From positions 1 through 64,000 of the forward strand of contig SVNA01000004.1 in the NCBI GenBank assembly GCA_015067145.1: a DNA stretch of 64,000 bases, written 5' to 3'. Position 1 is the first letter of the stretch; each line of letters begins with the position of its first letter. Below the pieces are notes generated by a model. It had not been told where the DNA came from, searched no databases, and saw only the letters and a list, made by a program, of their open reading frames with translations. This DNA comes from Oscillospiraceae bacterium. Its GTDB lineage: Bacteria; Bacillota; Clostridia; Oscillospirales; Ruminococcaceae. The translations under genes and the position numbers were made by a program. Below are positions 50,721 through 59,247 of the stretch, piece after piece.

Positions 50721-52253
50721 TTATTTTATTCCGTAGTAAACATCAAGATACTCAAGCCTTGCCTTTATATGGTTTTTAAGACTTTCTGTACCGTTGTTTT
50801 CCTGTGCTGCATTCCAGCGGCGGCTGTCTCTCAGCAATGCACCGCTTTCTTCAAGCTGACCATATTCATCCTCTGCCAAGGCATATATTGTATCCCGGTC
50901 AAATATATTTTCACGCAGATATCTGTATCTTTCCGCAATTCTCTCGTCGAGGTCGGGGTACAGCTGTTTAAGCAGGCTGTATTCTTCCCTGTATTTGACC
51001 TCTGCGGTACTGAAGCTGCCGTCATATACAAAATGTGCGTTTTCTTCCTTCCAGGTTATGCCCAGCAAAGCGTCCTCCGGCACAGGCATCATCTCCAGTA
51101 CAGGGCTTGTGCCGGCATTTTTATACAGATAATACATCTCTGCACCGCTGCGTCTGCCTTTGTTGTACATTATATTTTCAAACAGGTTTACGTCCACCCA
51201 GTTGTCGGCATCAAGGACGGATAAATCGCTTTTGCTGTGGAAAGGCTCTGCAATATCCCACACCTCTGCTTCGGTGTAGTATCCTTCAAGTATAGTGTAG
51301 TTGTTCTGCACATAGCTGCCGCGGGGATATTTTTTATCTCTCAGCAGCAGGTCGTCGCTGTCCAGATCAAGATACTTCTGGTCTGTTTTGCGGCCTACGC
51401 TGTATATCCCCTGATATTCACCGTTGCAGACAACCTCTGCATATTCTCCTGCAGGGGTTTTCAGGCTGTACTGTTTGTCAGAGGCAATGGCGTTCCACAG
51501 CTGTGCTGCAAGATTTTCCCTTACCTTGGAATCATCCCCGTAAAGGCTGTTCATAACCCAGTCGTCGTCCTTGCCCTGACCGAAAAGATTGAGCATATTT
51601 ATGCCGCCGTTTGAGTTTTTGAGAGAAATTTTCCAGCTGCGTTTTGCCTCTTTGCTGTCTCTGCGGTCACTGTCTGTCCACTGAGCATTGCTTTTTTCAA
51701 CAAGTTTGCCGCCTGTGCCTGCATAGTTGCTGTCCCACAGGGTTATTTCGCCGCCAAACTGTTCTTCCCTGTCGGGAGTGATATACAGCCTTTCACCGGC
51801 AAGCCTGATAACAGGCAGTGTGGTAAACACAACGCTGTATTCCATATATTCTGCTGCACCTGTGGCAACAATCATACGGAAAGGGTGATTGTTTTTAACA
51901 GCAGTATCCAGGTCGCCAAACATTTCATCGCCGGCAAAGTAGACTTCCCAGTCCGGGTGGGATGTGCCCAGCGTCCCCTTGAGGTCTTTACAGCTGGTTT
52001 TTTCGCCAATATTCTGAGAAATATATACAGTGAAGGTGCCTGCGTCCACCGCTGCAGGTTCTCCGTCGCACACTATCCAGCCGCTGATTTCCTGAGGGAC
52101 ATGGGTTGTAAACCGGGACATTTCTGCCTCGGTGAGAATACGGACACCCATGCAGGAGTTTTCTTCCGTACGGTATGAAATTACAGCCGCAGCCATAACC
52201 GCAATTATAAACAGCGGCAGTATGGCAGCACGCCAGATTTTGTTGTATCTCAT
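50721..52253 (-). CDS. CotH kinase-like protein 3, probable pseudokinase
   Basis: A 510-residue protein with an N-terminal anchor (AAILPLFIIAVMAAAVISY) followed by NSCMGV, which parallels the CLGV after the anchors of CotH1 and CotH2. The fold is recognisable (KRSWKISLKN, DDWVMNSLYGDDSKVREN, GEYQGIYSVGRKTDQKYLDL, DNWVDVNLFENIMY). At the active site the WDTD of the paralogues is replaced by VPED (MMPVPEDALLG) and the metal-side Asn by Glu (RRSGAEMYY). It may bind or scaffold rather than phosphorylate. The ribosome site GAGAGAAG is weaker than those of its neighbours. It follows VTC after a 99-base gap with a hairpin. Confidence 0.84.
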   Translation of the reverse strand: MRYNKIWRAAILPLFIIAVMAAAVISYRTEENSCMGVRILTEAEMSRFTTHVPQEISGWIVCDGEPAAVDAGTFTVYISQNIGEKTSCKDLKGTLGTSHPDWEVYFAGDEMFGDLDTAVKNNHPFRMIVATGAAEYMEYSVVFTTLPVIRLAGERLYITPDREEQFGGEITLWDSNYAGTGGKLVEKSNAQWTDSDRRDSKEAKRSWKISLKNSNGGINMLNLFGQGKDDDWVMNSLYGDDSKVRENLAAQLWNAIASDKQYSLKTPAGEYAEVVCNGEYQGIYSVGRKTDQKYLDLDSDDLLLRDKKYPRGSYVQNNYTILEGYYTEAEVWDIAEPFHSKSDLSVLDADNWVDVNLFENIMYNKGRRSGAEMYYLYKNAGTSPVLEMMPVPEDALLGITWKEENAHFVYDGSFSTAEVKYREEYSLLKQLYPDLDERIAERYRYLRENIFDRDTIYALAEDEYGQLEESGALLRDSRRWNAAQENNGTESLKNHIKARLEYLDVYYGIK

Positions 52254-52277
52254 CTGATATCTTCTCTCATTTATTAC

Positions 52278-52307
52278 AACAGCAGATAGAATAAACTATC
52301 TGCTGTT
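52278..52307. promoter_or_regulatory. Hairpin between the VTC and CotH3 genes
   Basis: 12-bp perfect stem AACAGCAGATAG / CTATCTGCTGTT with AATAAA loop. T-run (TTATTT) only on the plus side; on the transcribed minus strand it is followed by GTAATAAATG, so it may be a processing or attenuation site that sets CotH levels apart from VTC/DUF4956. Confidence 0.6.
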
Positions 52308-52352
52308 TTATTTCATATAAATATTATTACCTGCAGAGCAGCAGCAAATCGC

Positions 52353-53051
52353 TTATCTGTCTGTAGGGAACTCTCCTTTGATTGCAAGCCTGCCAAGGTA
52401 GTATTTTGAAAAAGCTGTCTGACGCAATATGCCTGTTTCCAGCTGTTTTGCGATAAAATCAGGTAAAAATTCGTCATATTTTACCTCGAGAACATGCAGG
52501 CCTGCAGGAAGAACCGGCACCATGCCGCTTACTCTGTCATCAAAAAATTCTCCGCAGAATTTGCTTGCCATAATGTTTCTGTCAAATGTAATACGCACAT
52601 TGCCAACCGGATGAACAAAGGCTGTGCGTTCATACTCTATTATTGCCTTTGGCTGCATCTTTGCAGCACGCATCTGCAGTTTCATAAGGTTGAGCGGTTT
52701 GCGGTCGTCAAATGTGAGCGGCACAGAGCCGTCCATAACCGCATCTGCCTCTTCTCTTGTGAGCTTGCAGGAATATTTTCTTGTGAGACCTTTTGTTTTT
52801 TCTTTTATTTCCAGACGTATAAAATCGCCTTTCGGGTCATATATACGGATACGGTATTTGTTTCGGTGGTCAACGCCATCCTCGTTTTCATCCATACAGC
52901 TGTCTTTGATATCATCAAAGTACGCACTGCGGATGTTGTAACAGTCGCCGTCCTGGTGAATATCCTGTTTCATAACTGCAGCAAGGCGTGGTCTCAGCAC
53001 GGCTATATCCGCATCTGTTACAAGATATTTGTTCTCCACACGGTAATCCAT
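52353..53051 (-). CDS. Polyphosphate polymerase domain (VTC) protein
   Basis: A 232-residue protein with a complete VTC/triphosphate-tunnel fold: N-terminal YRVENKYLV, basic tunnel strands RNKYRIRIY (63-71) and LEIKEK (80-85), GLTRKYS, then VRITFDRN and LEVKYDE with the metal-binding Glu. Yeast VTC4 makes inorganic polyphosphate from ATP with this fold. No membrane segment is seen, so it is cytoplasmic and may lean on the membrane protein DUF4956 (53090-53764) 38 bases upstream in the same unit. AGAGGAG precedes the ATG. Polyphosphate as product is inference from the family. Confidence 0.9.
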   Translation of the reverse strand: MDYRVENKYLVTDADIAVLRPRLAAVMKQDIHQDGDCYNIRSAYFDDIKDSCMDENEDGVDHRNKYRIRIYDPKGDFIRLEIKEKTKGLTRKYSCKLTREEADAVMDGSVPLTFDDRKPLNLMKLQMRAAKMQPKAIIEYERTAFVHPVGNVRITFDRNIMASKFCGEFFDDRVSGMVPVLPAGLHVLEVKYDEFLPDFIAKQLETGILRQTAFSKYYLGRLAIKGEFPTDR

Positions 53052-53089
53052 AAGATTTTCTCCTCTCTTTAAAATTTAAAGTTTAAAGA

Positions 53090-53764
53090 TCAGAATCTTA
53101 CTTCACCGTCATGAGTCATAAGGTTTACGCTTACAACGCCAGCTACTGCAGCAACAGCTTTTACAAGAGCTGCTTCGTCTTTTGTCTGCATTTCAACAAT
53201 CCATTCTGTGCCGTTCTTTGTGATGTTGCGGCTGCGGATTTTTGCTGTTTTTGCAAAACCTTTTACGCAGTCCATAACTGCTTTTTCTTCTGCTTCCTTA
53301 TCGCCGGAAACAACGAGGATGCATGGAGCACGGAATGTAGGAACCATATCGAGAGCAACAACAAGGATTGTTACGCAGATGGAAAGGAGAATAGCAAGTT
53401 CAAAGAGACCTGCACCTGCGATGATACCCATACTGATGGACCAGAAGAGATATGCAAGGTCGCTGGAATCTTTAACAGCATTTCTGAAACGAACGATGGA
53501 AAGAGCACCAACCATACCTAAGCTGATAACAAGGTTGGACTGCATTGCAAGCATGATTGCTGCTGTGATTACAGGCATAACTGCCAGTGCTTTATTGAAG
53601 CCACGGTTGTAGAAACCGCTTTTGGATGTTGTTCTGTAAACTGCATAGATAAAAAGACCAAGTGCAACTGCGATTGCGAGAACTACGATGATGTGTGATG
53701 TGTCAAGATTGCCTGCACTGAAGCCTTCAACCACTGATTTTTTAAGCATATCTGTGATACTCAT
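53090..53764 (-). CDS. DUF4956 membrane protein
   Basis: A 224-residue protein with three or four hydrophobic segments in the first 135 residues (HIIVVLAIAVALGLFIYAVY; NKALAVMPVITAAIMLAMQ; GIIAGAGLFELAILLSICV). The stretch VISLGMVGALSIVRFRNAVKD is the DUF4956 signature. A cytoplasmic alpha/beta domain of about 80 residues follows. It is the first gene of the VTC-CotH unit, with a near-consensus promoter and AAGGAG. DUF4956 often accompanies VTC-domain proteins; its function is not established, and a polymer channel or membrane tether for VTC is a hypothesis. Confidence 0.88.
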   Translation of the reverse strand: MSITDMLKKSVVEGFSAGNLDTSHIIVVLAIAVALGLFIYAVYRTTSKSGFYNRGFNKALAVMPVITAAIMLAMQSNLVISLGMVGALSIVRFRNAVKDSSDLAYLFWSISMGIIAGAGLFELAILLSICVTILVVALDMVPTFRAPCILVVSGDKEAEEKAVMDCVKGFAKTAKIRSRNITKNGTEWIVEMQTKDEAALVKAVAAVAGVVSVNLMTHDGEVRF

Positions 53765-53852
53765 ATTTTTTCTCCTTATACTGTCAAAGCCTTGCTTTGA
53801 TAATTTATGTATTCATGCTATACAACCATATAGTCATATAAATCCATTATTT

Positions 53853-53881
53853 ATAATACATTATTTTATAGCTTATGTCAA
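53853..53881 (-). promoter_or_regulatory. Strong promoter of the DUF4956-VTC-CotH cluster
   Basis: Minus-strand TTGACA (53876-53881), 17 bases, TATTAT (53853-53858). A TCAAAGC-AAG-GCTTTGA hairpin lies in the leader at about 53785-53801, just before the DUF4956 ribosome site. Confidence 0.75.
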
Positions 53882-53961
53882 AAATATTTTATGGAAACAA
53901 GTGAAAATTTTGATTTAACGGGAAATCTGTGGCAGTATTTCGTCTTAAAGAGTCATGTCAG

Positions 53962-53998
53962 TACAAAAAAGAGAAGCTCCCGGTGGGAGCTTCTCTTT
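53962..53998 (-). terminator. Terminator of the hydrogenase operon
   Basis: 14-bp perfect stem AAAGAGAAGCTCCC / GGGAGCTTCTCTTT, followed on the minus strand by TTTTG. Confidence 0.9.
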
Positions 53999-54021
53999 GT
54001 ATATAACTATTAATATTTGTA

Positions 54022-55773
54022 TTAGTAGTTGTTTGGTCTTGCAACATAGGATGTGTGCAGGATTTCGTGAGCTTTGTGGCTGCCTGGTTCACCAAGATAT
54101 TCTTCGTAGAGTTTCTTGATGTCTGGGTTTTCGTGGCTCTTTCTGATAACGTCTTTAGCGTCGTCTGTGTAGAGAGCTGCAGCACGTTTTTCAACGAGGT
54201 CAACAAAGTTTCTAACTGTTGCTGACTGGATTGGCTGGCCGCCGCCGTTGATACAGCCGCCTGGACAACCCATGATTTCGATAAAGTGGTAAGCTTTTTC
54301 GCCGGATTTAACTTTTTCGAGGATTTCGTTAGCTTTCTTGAGGCTGGATGCTACTGCAACGTTGAGTTCAAGGTCTCCGAGTTTGTATGTAGCTTCTTTT
54401 ACGCCCTGGAGGCCACGAACTTCTGTAAAGTCAACAGTTTCCAGTGTTTCGCCTGTTACCCATTCAGCTGCTGTTCTGAGAGCTGCTTCCATAACACCGC
54501 CAGTTGCACCAAAGATTGTTGCTGCACCTGTGGAGAGACCGAGAGGAGAATCGAATTCGCCGTCTGGGAGGTGTGGGAAGTAGAGGTTTGCACGGTCGAT
54601 CATTCTTGCAAGTTCTCTTGTTGTGAGAGCTACGTCAACATCGTGGATGCCTTCGCCTGCTGCACACATATCGTCACGGCCAACTTCAAATTTCTTAGCT
54701 GTACATGGCATGATACCTACAACAAAGATGTTTTTAGGGTCGATGCCCATTTTTTCTGCCCAGTATGTTTTTGTGATAGCACCGAACATCTGCTGTGGAG
54801 ATTTACAGCTGGAGATGTTTGGAATAAATTCTGGGTGGAATGTTTCACAGTATTTTACCCAGCCTGGGGAACAGGATGTGATAAGTGGCAGTGGGCCGCC
54901 TTCTTTTACTCTGTGTACAAATTCTGTTGCTTCTTCCATAATTGTAAGGTCAGCAGCAAAGTCTGTATCGAATACTTTGTCGAAACCGAGTCTTCTGAGA
55001 GCTGTAACCATTTTGCCTTCTACATTTGTGCCGAGAGGCATACCAAATGCTTCACCGAGTGTTACGCGGATAGAAGGAGCTGTCTGAGCGATAACGATTT
55101 TTTCTGGGTTGTTGATTGCACGCCAAACTTCTTTGGACTGGTCTTTTTCTGTGATAGCTGCTGTTGGACAAACTGTGATACACTGACCGCAGGATACACA
55201 GCTGGATTCGCCAAGTGTCTGTTCAAATGCACAGCCGATGTGTGTTTCGAAACCACGTTCGTTAGGACCGATGCAGGAGATGCCCTGTACCTTGTCACAT
55301 ACTGCTACGCAGCGACGGCAGAGAACACATTTGTTGTTGTCGCGGAGCATATGAACTGCACTGTCGTCAACAGGCCACTGAATGTTTTCGCCTGCATAGT
55401 AGTTTTCGTCGTAGATACGGAAGTCTTTACACATTTTCTGCAGTTCGCAGTTGCCGGAACGCATACAGGAAAGACATTCTTTTTTATGTGTAGAGAGAAT
55501 GAGTTCCAGGTTCATTCTTCTTGCTTCAAACACGCGTTTGGAGTTTGTGAGAATTTCCATACCTTCGTAAACCGGTGTTACACAAGCTGCTGGAAGGTTT
55601 CTCTGGCCTTTAACTTCAACTACACAGATACGGCAAGCACCGATTGCGTTGATGTCTTTAAGGTAGCACAATGTAGGAATTTCAATCTGGAGCTGTCTTG
55701 CTGCTTCGAGCACTGATGTACCAGCTTCTACCTGCAAAGGCATACCGTTGATTTTAATATTAACTAAACTCAT
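54022..55773 (-). CDS. hydA: [FeFe] hydrogenase catalytic subunit HydA
   Basis: A 583-residue NADH/ferredoxin-linked hydrogenase. N-terminal [2Fe-2S] cysteines are C36, C47, C50, C64; a His-ligated [4Fe-4S] site has H96, C100, C103, C109; two ferredoxin clusters use C149/152/155 and C192/195/198, each with a fourth Cys swapped (C159, C202). The H-cluster motifs are intact: TSCSPGW (299-305), MPCTAKK (355-361) and EIMGCPGGCINGGGQP (499-514). With HydB and the NuoE-like subunit it fits the electron-bifurcating trimer that makes H2 from NADH plus reduced ferredoxin. Strong codon bias suggests high expression. Maturases HydEFG are not in the window. Confidence 0.97.
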   Translation of the reverse strand: MSLVNIKINGMPLQVEAGTSVLEAARQLQIEIPTLCYLKDINAIGACRICVVEVKGQRNLPAACVTPVYEGMEILTNSKRVFEARRMNLELILSTHKKECLSCMRSGNCELQKMCKDFRIYDENYYAGENIQWPVDDSAVHMLRDNNKCVLCRRCVAVCDKVQGISCIGPNERGFETHIGCAFEQTLGESSCVSCGQCITVCPTAAITEKDQSKEVWRAINNPEKIVIAQTAPSIRVTLGEAFGMPLGTNVEGKMVTALRRLGFDKVFDTDFAADLTIMEEATEFVHRVKEGGPLPLITSCSPGWVKYCETFHPEFIPNISSCKSPQQMFGAITKTYWAEKMGIDPKNIFVVGIMPCTAKKFEVGRDDMCAAGEGIHDVDVALTTRELARMIDRANLYFPHLPDGEFDSPLGLSTGAATIFGATGGVMEAALRTAAEWVTGETLETVDFTEVRGLQGVKEATYKLGDLELNVAVASSLKKANEILEKVKSGEKAYHFIEIMGCPGGCINGGGQPIQSATVRNFVDLVEKRAAALYTDDAKDVIRKSHENPDIKKLYEEYLGEPGSHKAHEILHTSYVARPNNY

Positions 55774-55789
55774 ACTTTAGTACTCCTCC

Positions 55790-57577
55790 TTATTCCTTGA
55801 TGATTGCGCCGAATTTACATGTAGCAACACAAGCACCACATTTGATACATTTAGTCTGATCGATAACGTGTGGTTCTTTAACGTTGCCGCTGATTGCACC
55901 AACCGGACAAGCACGTTTACATGCTGTACAGCCTTTACATTTGTCTGCAACAATTTTGTACTGCATAAGGTCTTTACATACGCCTGCAGGACATTTTTTG
56001 TCTACAACGTGTGCAACATATTCTTCGCGGAAGTATTTGAGTGTGGAGAGTACCGGGTTAGGAGCACACTGACCAAGACCACACTGGCTGTCTTCTTTGA
56101 TGAAGTTACAGAGGTGTTCAATTTTGTCAAGGTCTTCAAGTTCGCCGTTGCCGCTTGTGATTTTGTCAAGAAGTTCCAGCAAACGTTTTGTACCAACACG
56201 GCAAGGTGTACATTTACCGCAGGATTCTTCAACTGTAAATTCAAGGAAGAATTTTGCGATGTCAACCATACATGTTGTTTCGTCCATAACGATAAGACCG
56301 CCGGAGCCCATCATGGAGCCGATAGCTACAAGGTTATCGTAGTCGATTGGTGTGTCTATGAGGGATGCTGGGATACAGCCGCCGGAAGGACCACCTGTCT
56401 GTGCAGCTTTGAATTTGCCGCCGTTAGGGATGCCGCCGCCGATTTCTTCAACAACTGTTCTGAGTGTTGTACCCATTGGAACTTCAACAAGACCTGTGTT
56501 GTTGATTTTGCCGCCGAGAGCAAATACTTTTGTACCTTTGGATTTTTCTGTACCGATTGTGTTGAGGAATTCCGGACCGTTAAGGATGATCTGTGGGATG
56601 TTTGCGTATGTTTCTACGTTGTTGAGAACTGTTGGTTTGCCGTAGATACCTTTCTGAGCTGGGAATGGCGGACGTGGTTTTGGTTCGCCACGGTTACCTT
56701 CGATAGAGTTGATAAGAGCTGTTTCTTCACCACATACGAATGCACCAGCACCGAGTTTGATTTCCATATCAAATTCGAAGTCTGTGCCGAAGATGTTTTT
56801 GCCGAGGAGGCCGTATTCTCTGGCCTGATCGATAGCTCTCTGAAGTCTTTCAACAGCGATTGGGTATTCAGCACGGATGTATACGAAACCTTTTGTTGCA
56901 CCGATTGCGTAACCAGCGATAGCCATAGCTTCGATAACAGCGTGTGGGTCACCTTCGAGGATAGAACGGTCCATGAAAGCACCTGGGTCGCCTTCGTCAG
57001 CGTTACATGCAACGTATTTCTGGTCTGCCTGGTTCATAGCACCAAGAGCCCATTTTCTGCCTGTTGGGAAGCCGCCGCCGCCACGACCACGGAGACCGGA
57101 GTCGAGAACGCATTTGATAACTTCGTCAGGTGTCATTTCTGTAAGAGCTTTACCAAGAGCTGCGTAACCGTCGTATGCGATGTATTCTTCGATGTTGTCC
57201 GGGTCGATTCTACCACAGTTTCTCAAAGCGATACGCTGCTGTTTTTTGTAGAAGCGTGTGTCGTTGAGGCTTGTGATTGTGTCGCCCTGAACTGTTTCGT
57301 CGTAGATAAGGCGTGTAACTGGACGACCTTTTACGAGATGTTCTTCAACGATTTCTTTTACGTCTTTTTCTTCAACCATTGAGTAGAAGATACCTTCTGG
57401 GTATACTACAACGATTGGACCGAGAGCACAAAGACCGAAACAGCCTGTTTTGATAACTTTAACTTCTTCGTTAATGCCTGCTGCTGCGATTTCTTTGTTG
57501 AATGCTTCGATGATTTTCTGTGAGCCTGAGGAGGTACAGCCTGTACCGCCACAAACCATAATGTGACTTCTGAACAT
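55790..57577 (-). CDS. hydB: NADH-binding bifurcating hydrogenase subunit HydB (NuoF-like)
   Basis: A 595-residue flavin protein. The first 100 residues are a thioredoxin-like [2Fe-2S] domain (CGGTGCTSSGS and CFGLCALGP). The NuoF core has GLRGRGGGGFPTGRKW (NADH/FMN), CNADEGDPGAFMDR and ESCGKCTPCRVG ([4Fe-4S]). The C-terminus carries two ferredoxin clusters (CKGCTACKRACP and CIKCGACVATC). This layout is that of HydB in Thermotoga- and Clostridia-type bifurcating hydrogenases. It precedes hydA by 16 bases. Confidence 0.96.
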   Translation of the reverse strand: MFRSHIMVCGGTGCTSSGSQKIIEAFNKEIAAAGINEEVKVIKTGCFGLCALGPIVVVYPEGIFYSMVEEKDVKEIVEEHLVKGRPVTRLIYDETVQGDTITSLNDTRFYKKQQRIALRNCGRIDPDNIEEYIAYDGYAALGKALTEMTPDEVIKCVLDSGLRGRGGGGFPTGRKWALGAMNQADQKYVACNADEGDPGAFMDRSILEGDPHAVIEAMAIAGYAIGATKGFVYIRAEYPIAVERLQRAIDQAREYGLLGKNIFGTDFEFDMEIKLGAGAFVCGEETALINSIEGNRGEPKPRPPFPAQKGIYGKPTVLNNVETYANIPQIILNGPEFLNTIGTEKSKGTKVFALGGKINNTGLVEVPMGTTLRTVVEEIGGGIPNGGKFKAAQTGGPSGGCIPASLIDTPIDYDNLVAIGSMMGSGGLIVMDETTCMVDIAKFFLEFTVEESCGKCTPCRVGTKRLLELLDKITSGNGELEDLDKIEHLCNFIKEDSQCGLGQCAPNPVLSTLKYFREEYVAHVVDKKCPAGVCKDLMQYKIVADKCKGCTACKRACPVGAISGNVKEPHVIDQTKCIKCGACVATCKFGAIIKE

Positions 57578-57595
57578 TAATGTTACCTCCGTTTA

Positions 57596-57967
57596 TTATT
57601 TCTGAATAGCACCGATTGTAAATTCTGTAACTGGTGTTTTGCCCATAAGGTGTTCAACAACAATTCTTTCTACTTTTTCTGGTGTAAGTTTTACATATGT
57701 AGTTTTTGTTTCGCCTTCAAAAACTTCAGCAACTGGTTCGTACTGGCAGATGCCGATACAGCCTGTCTGGCCAACCATTACGCCTTCGATGTTTCTTTTT
57801 GCGATTTCTTCGTTAAATGCGTTGAGAACAGGGCGTGCGCCTGCTGCGATACCGCAAGTTGCCATACCAACAACAACTCTAACTTTTGCATCTGCATTGT
57901 CACGTGTTGTGCTGATGTTAGCTTTCATTTTGTCACGAATTGCCTGTAATTCCTGCAAACTTTTCAT
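57596..57967 (-). CDS. Small thioredoxin-like [2Fe-2S] ferredoxin of the hydrogenase operon
   Basis: A 123-residue protein with four cysteines in the thioredoxin-like ferredoxin spacing: C38 in GMATCGIAAGARP, then GQTGCIGICQYEP. It is usually annotated as an NAD(P)H-dependent iron-only hydrogenase iron-sulfur subunit and resembles the N-terminal domain of HydB, so it could be an extra electron relay. It lies 18 bases before hydB and four bases after the ATPase gene, firmly within the operon. Confidence 0.9.
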   Translation of the reverse strand: MKSLQELQAIRDKMKANISTTRDNADAKVRVVVGMATCGIAAGARPVLNAFNEEIAKRNIEGVMVGQTGCIGICQYEPVAEVFEGETKTTYVKLTPEKVERIVVEHLMGKTPVTEFTIGAIQK

Positions 57968-57970
57968 AGC

Positions 57971-58519
57971 TTAGTAACTCCTTTTTAATATTTCTGTCTG
58001 ATTTTCCCGTATAAATTCTTTAATCCACTGCACTACGTTGAGGTCGCTTAAAGGCATACCCTCCATAATCTCTTTCAGCTGCCTTGTGTCACACACAAAT
58101 TCTTCGCCGCCTTTTCTGACGGTGTAGACGAAATCCAAGGTCTCGTTCATCTGAATAAGTATTGCAACTGTGTCCCACACCTCGCCCAAAGGAGTGTAAT
58201 CGATGTTGTTTGTATCAAACACCGCTTTTATAGTTGTACCTACACCAACCTGGGATTCGATGTGGAAAGAACCGCCTGTGTCTTCAGCCGCCTGTTTAAA
58301 AAACGGAACACCAAGACCCACTTTTCTTGTTGTGCGGGAGGTGAAGAACGGATTGATAACATTTTTCACGCTCTCTTCGTCCATACCCTTGCCGTTGTCA
58401 CGGATGGTTATGGCAAGAAAATCTTTTTCGTCTACCTCTACCCCGATTTCTATCAGTGTAGCGCCTGCAACTATAGAGTTTTGTGCAATATCAAGAATGT
58501 TTAAAGAAAGTTCCTGCAT
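57971..58519 (-). CDS. HATPase-domain protein of the hydrogenase operon
   Basis: A 182-residue GHKL-type ATP-binding protein. ILDIAQNSIVAGAT is the N-box, IRDNGKGMDEE the G1 box, and KVGLGVPFFKQAAEDTGG the G2 region with lid. It lacks a dimerisation/phospho-accepting His domain, so it is not a complete sensor kinase. The last roughly 65 residues are a separate tail. It sits between the NuoE-like and 2Fe-2S genes (5 and 3 base gaps). Similar ATPases recur in clostridial hydrogenase operons with DRTGG proteins; a regulatory role is inferred. Confidence 0.88.
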   Translation of the reverse strand: MQELSLNILDIAQNSIVAGATLIEIGVEVDEKDFLAITIRDNGKGMDEESVKNVINPFFTSRTTRKVGLGVPFFKQAAEDTGGSFHIESQVGVGTTIKAVFDTNNIDYTPLGEVWDTVAILIQMNETLDFVYTVRKGGEEFVCDTRQLKEIMEGMPLSDLNVVQWIKEFIRENQTEILKRSY

Positions 58520-58524
58520 AAGAC

Positions 58525-59025
58525 TTATGCTTTGTATTTAGCCAAGATGCCGTCAAGTTCGCTGCCGTCTTCTTTAACTCTGCCGTAAACGTCTTCGTTG
58601 ATTGTGAAAACTGGTGCGAGACCGCAAGCACCGATACATCTGGATGCTTCAAGGCTGAATTCGCCGTCTTCTGTGCAGTCGCCATTTTTGATACCGAGCT
58701 TTTCTTCAAGTTTAGCAAGGATTTTACCTGAGCCTTTTACGTAGCAAGCTGTACCAAGGCAAACAGCAATTTTGTATTTACCCTTTGGAGAAAGGGAGAA
58801 CTGTGCGTAGAATGTGGAGATGCCGTAGATTTCTTCAAGTGGTCTGCCTACGCCTTCTGCAACCATTCTCTGCACTTCGATTGGAAGGTAGCCGTAAATT
58901 TCCTGTGCTTTCTGCAATGCTGTCATTGCTGCGCCAGGTTTTTTGCCGTTTTCTGCCAACCAAGCTTTCAAAAGCTGTTCCTGTTCAGCTGTGCCTTTAA
59001 AAGGCAGTTTTGAAATGCGTTTCAT
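58525..59025 (-). CDS. hydC: NuoE-like [2Fe-2S] subunit of the bifurcating hydrogenase (HydC)
   Basis: A 166-residue thioredoxin-like protein. MTALQKAQEIYGYLPIEVQ and GISTFYAQFSL are standard NuoE helices; the [2Fe-2S] cysteines are in VCLGTACYVKGS and RCIGACGLAP. It is the first gene of the minus-strand hydrogenase operon with AGGAGG upstream, and supplies the small electron-transfer subunit next to HydB. Confidence 0.94.
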   Translation of the reverse strand: MKRISKLPFKGTAEQEQLLKAWLAENGKKPGAAMTALQKAQEIYGYLPIEVQRMVAEGVGRPLEEIYGISTFYAQFSLSPKGKYKIAVCLGTACYVKGSGKILAKLEEKLGIKNGDCTEDGEFSLEASRCIGACGLAPVFTINEDVYGRVKEDGSELDGILAKYKA

Positions 59026-59145
59026 TTAGTTTCCTCCTGTTTTAGTCCTCTGATTTTTTTGCGTTTTGTCAATCAAAGCCCCCTGGGCAAAGAGGCCGGA
59101 TAAGATTGTCAAAAATGTAACATGCCTGTGGCGTTACTTTTCATA

Positions 59146-59174
59146 ATTATAACAAAAGAGTAACATTTTTTCCA
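59146..59174 (-). promoter_or_regulatory. Hydrogenase operon promoter flanked by GTTAC/GTAAC half-sites
   Basis: Minus-strand TATAAT at 59146-59151 with a weak TGGAAA at 59169-59174 (17 bases). GTTAC-type half-sites lie on both sides: GTAAC at 59160-59164, GTTAC at 59133-59137 and GTAAC at 59117-59121 (plus-strand reading), forming dyads over and just after the -10. Weak -35 plus dyads suggests an activator or redox regulator. Confidence 0.55.
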
Positions 59175-59247
59175 CTGTTTTTTATATAAAAAATATCTTT
59201 AAGATACATTTTTTTAACAAATCGTCATTTTGACTAATTATTCCTAC

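Noticed and set aside
54286-57382. Long plus-strand frames opposite hydA and hydB
   Set aside because: Cys/Phe/Thr-rich antisense shadows of highly expressed genes.
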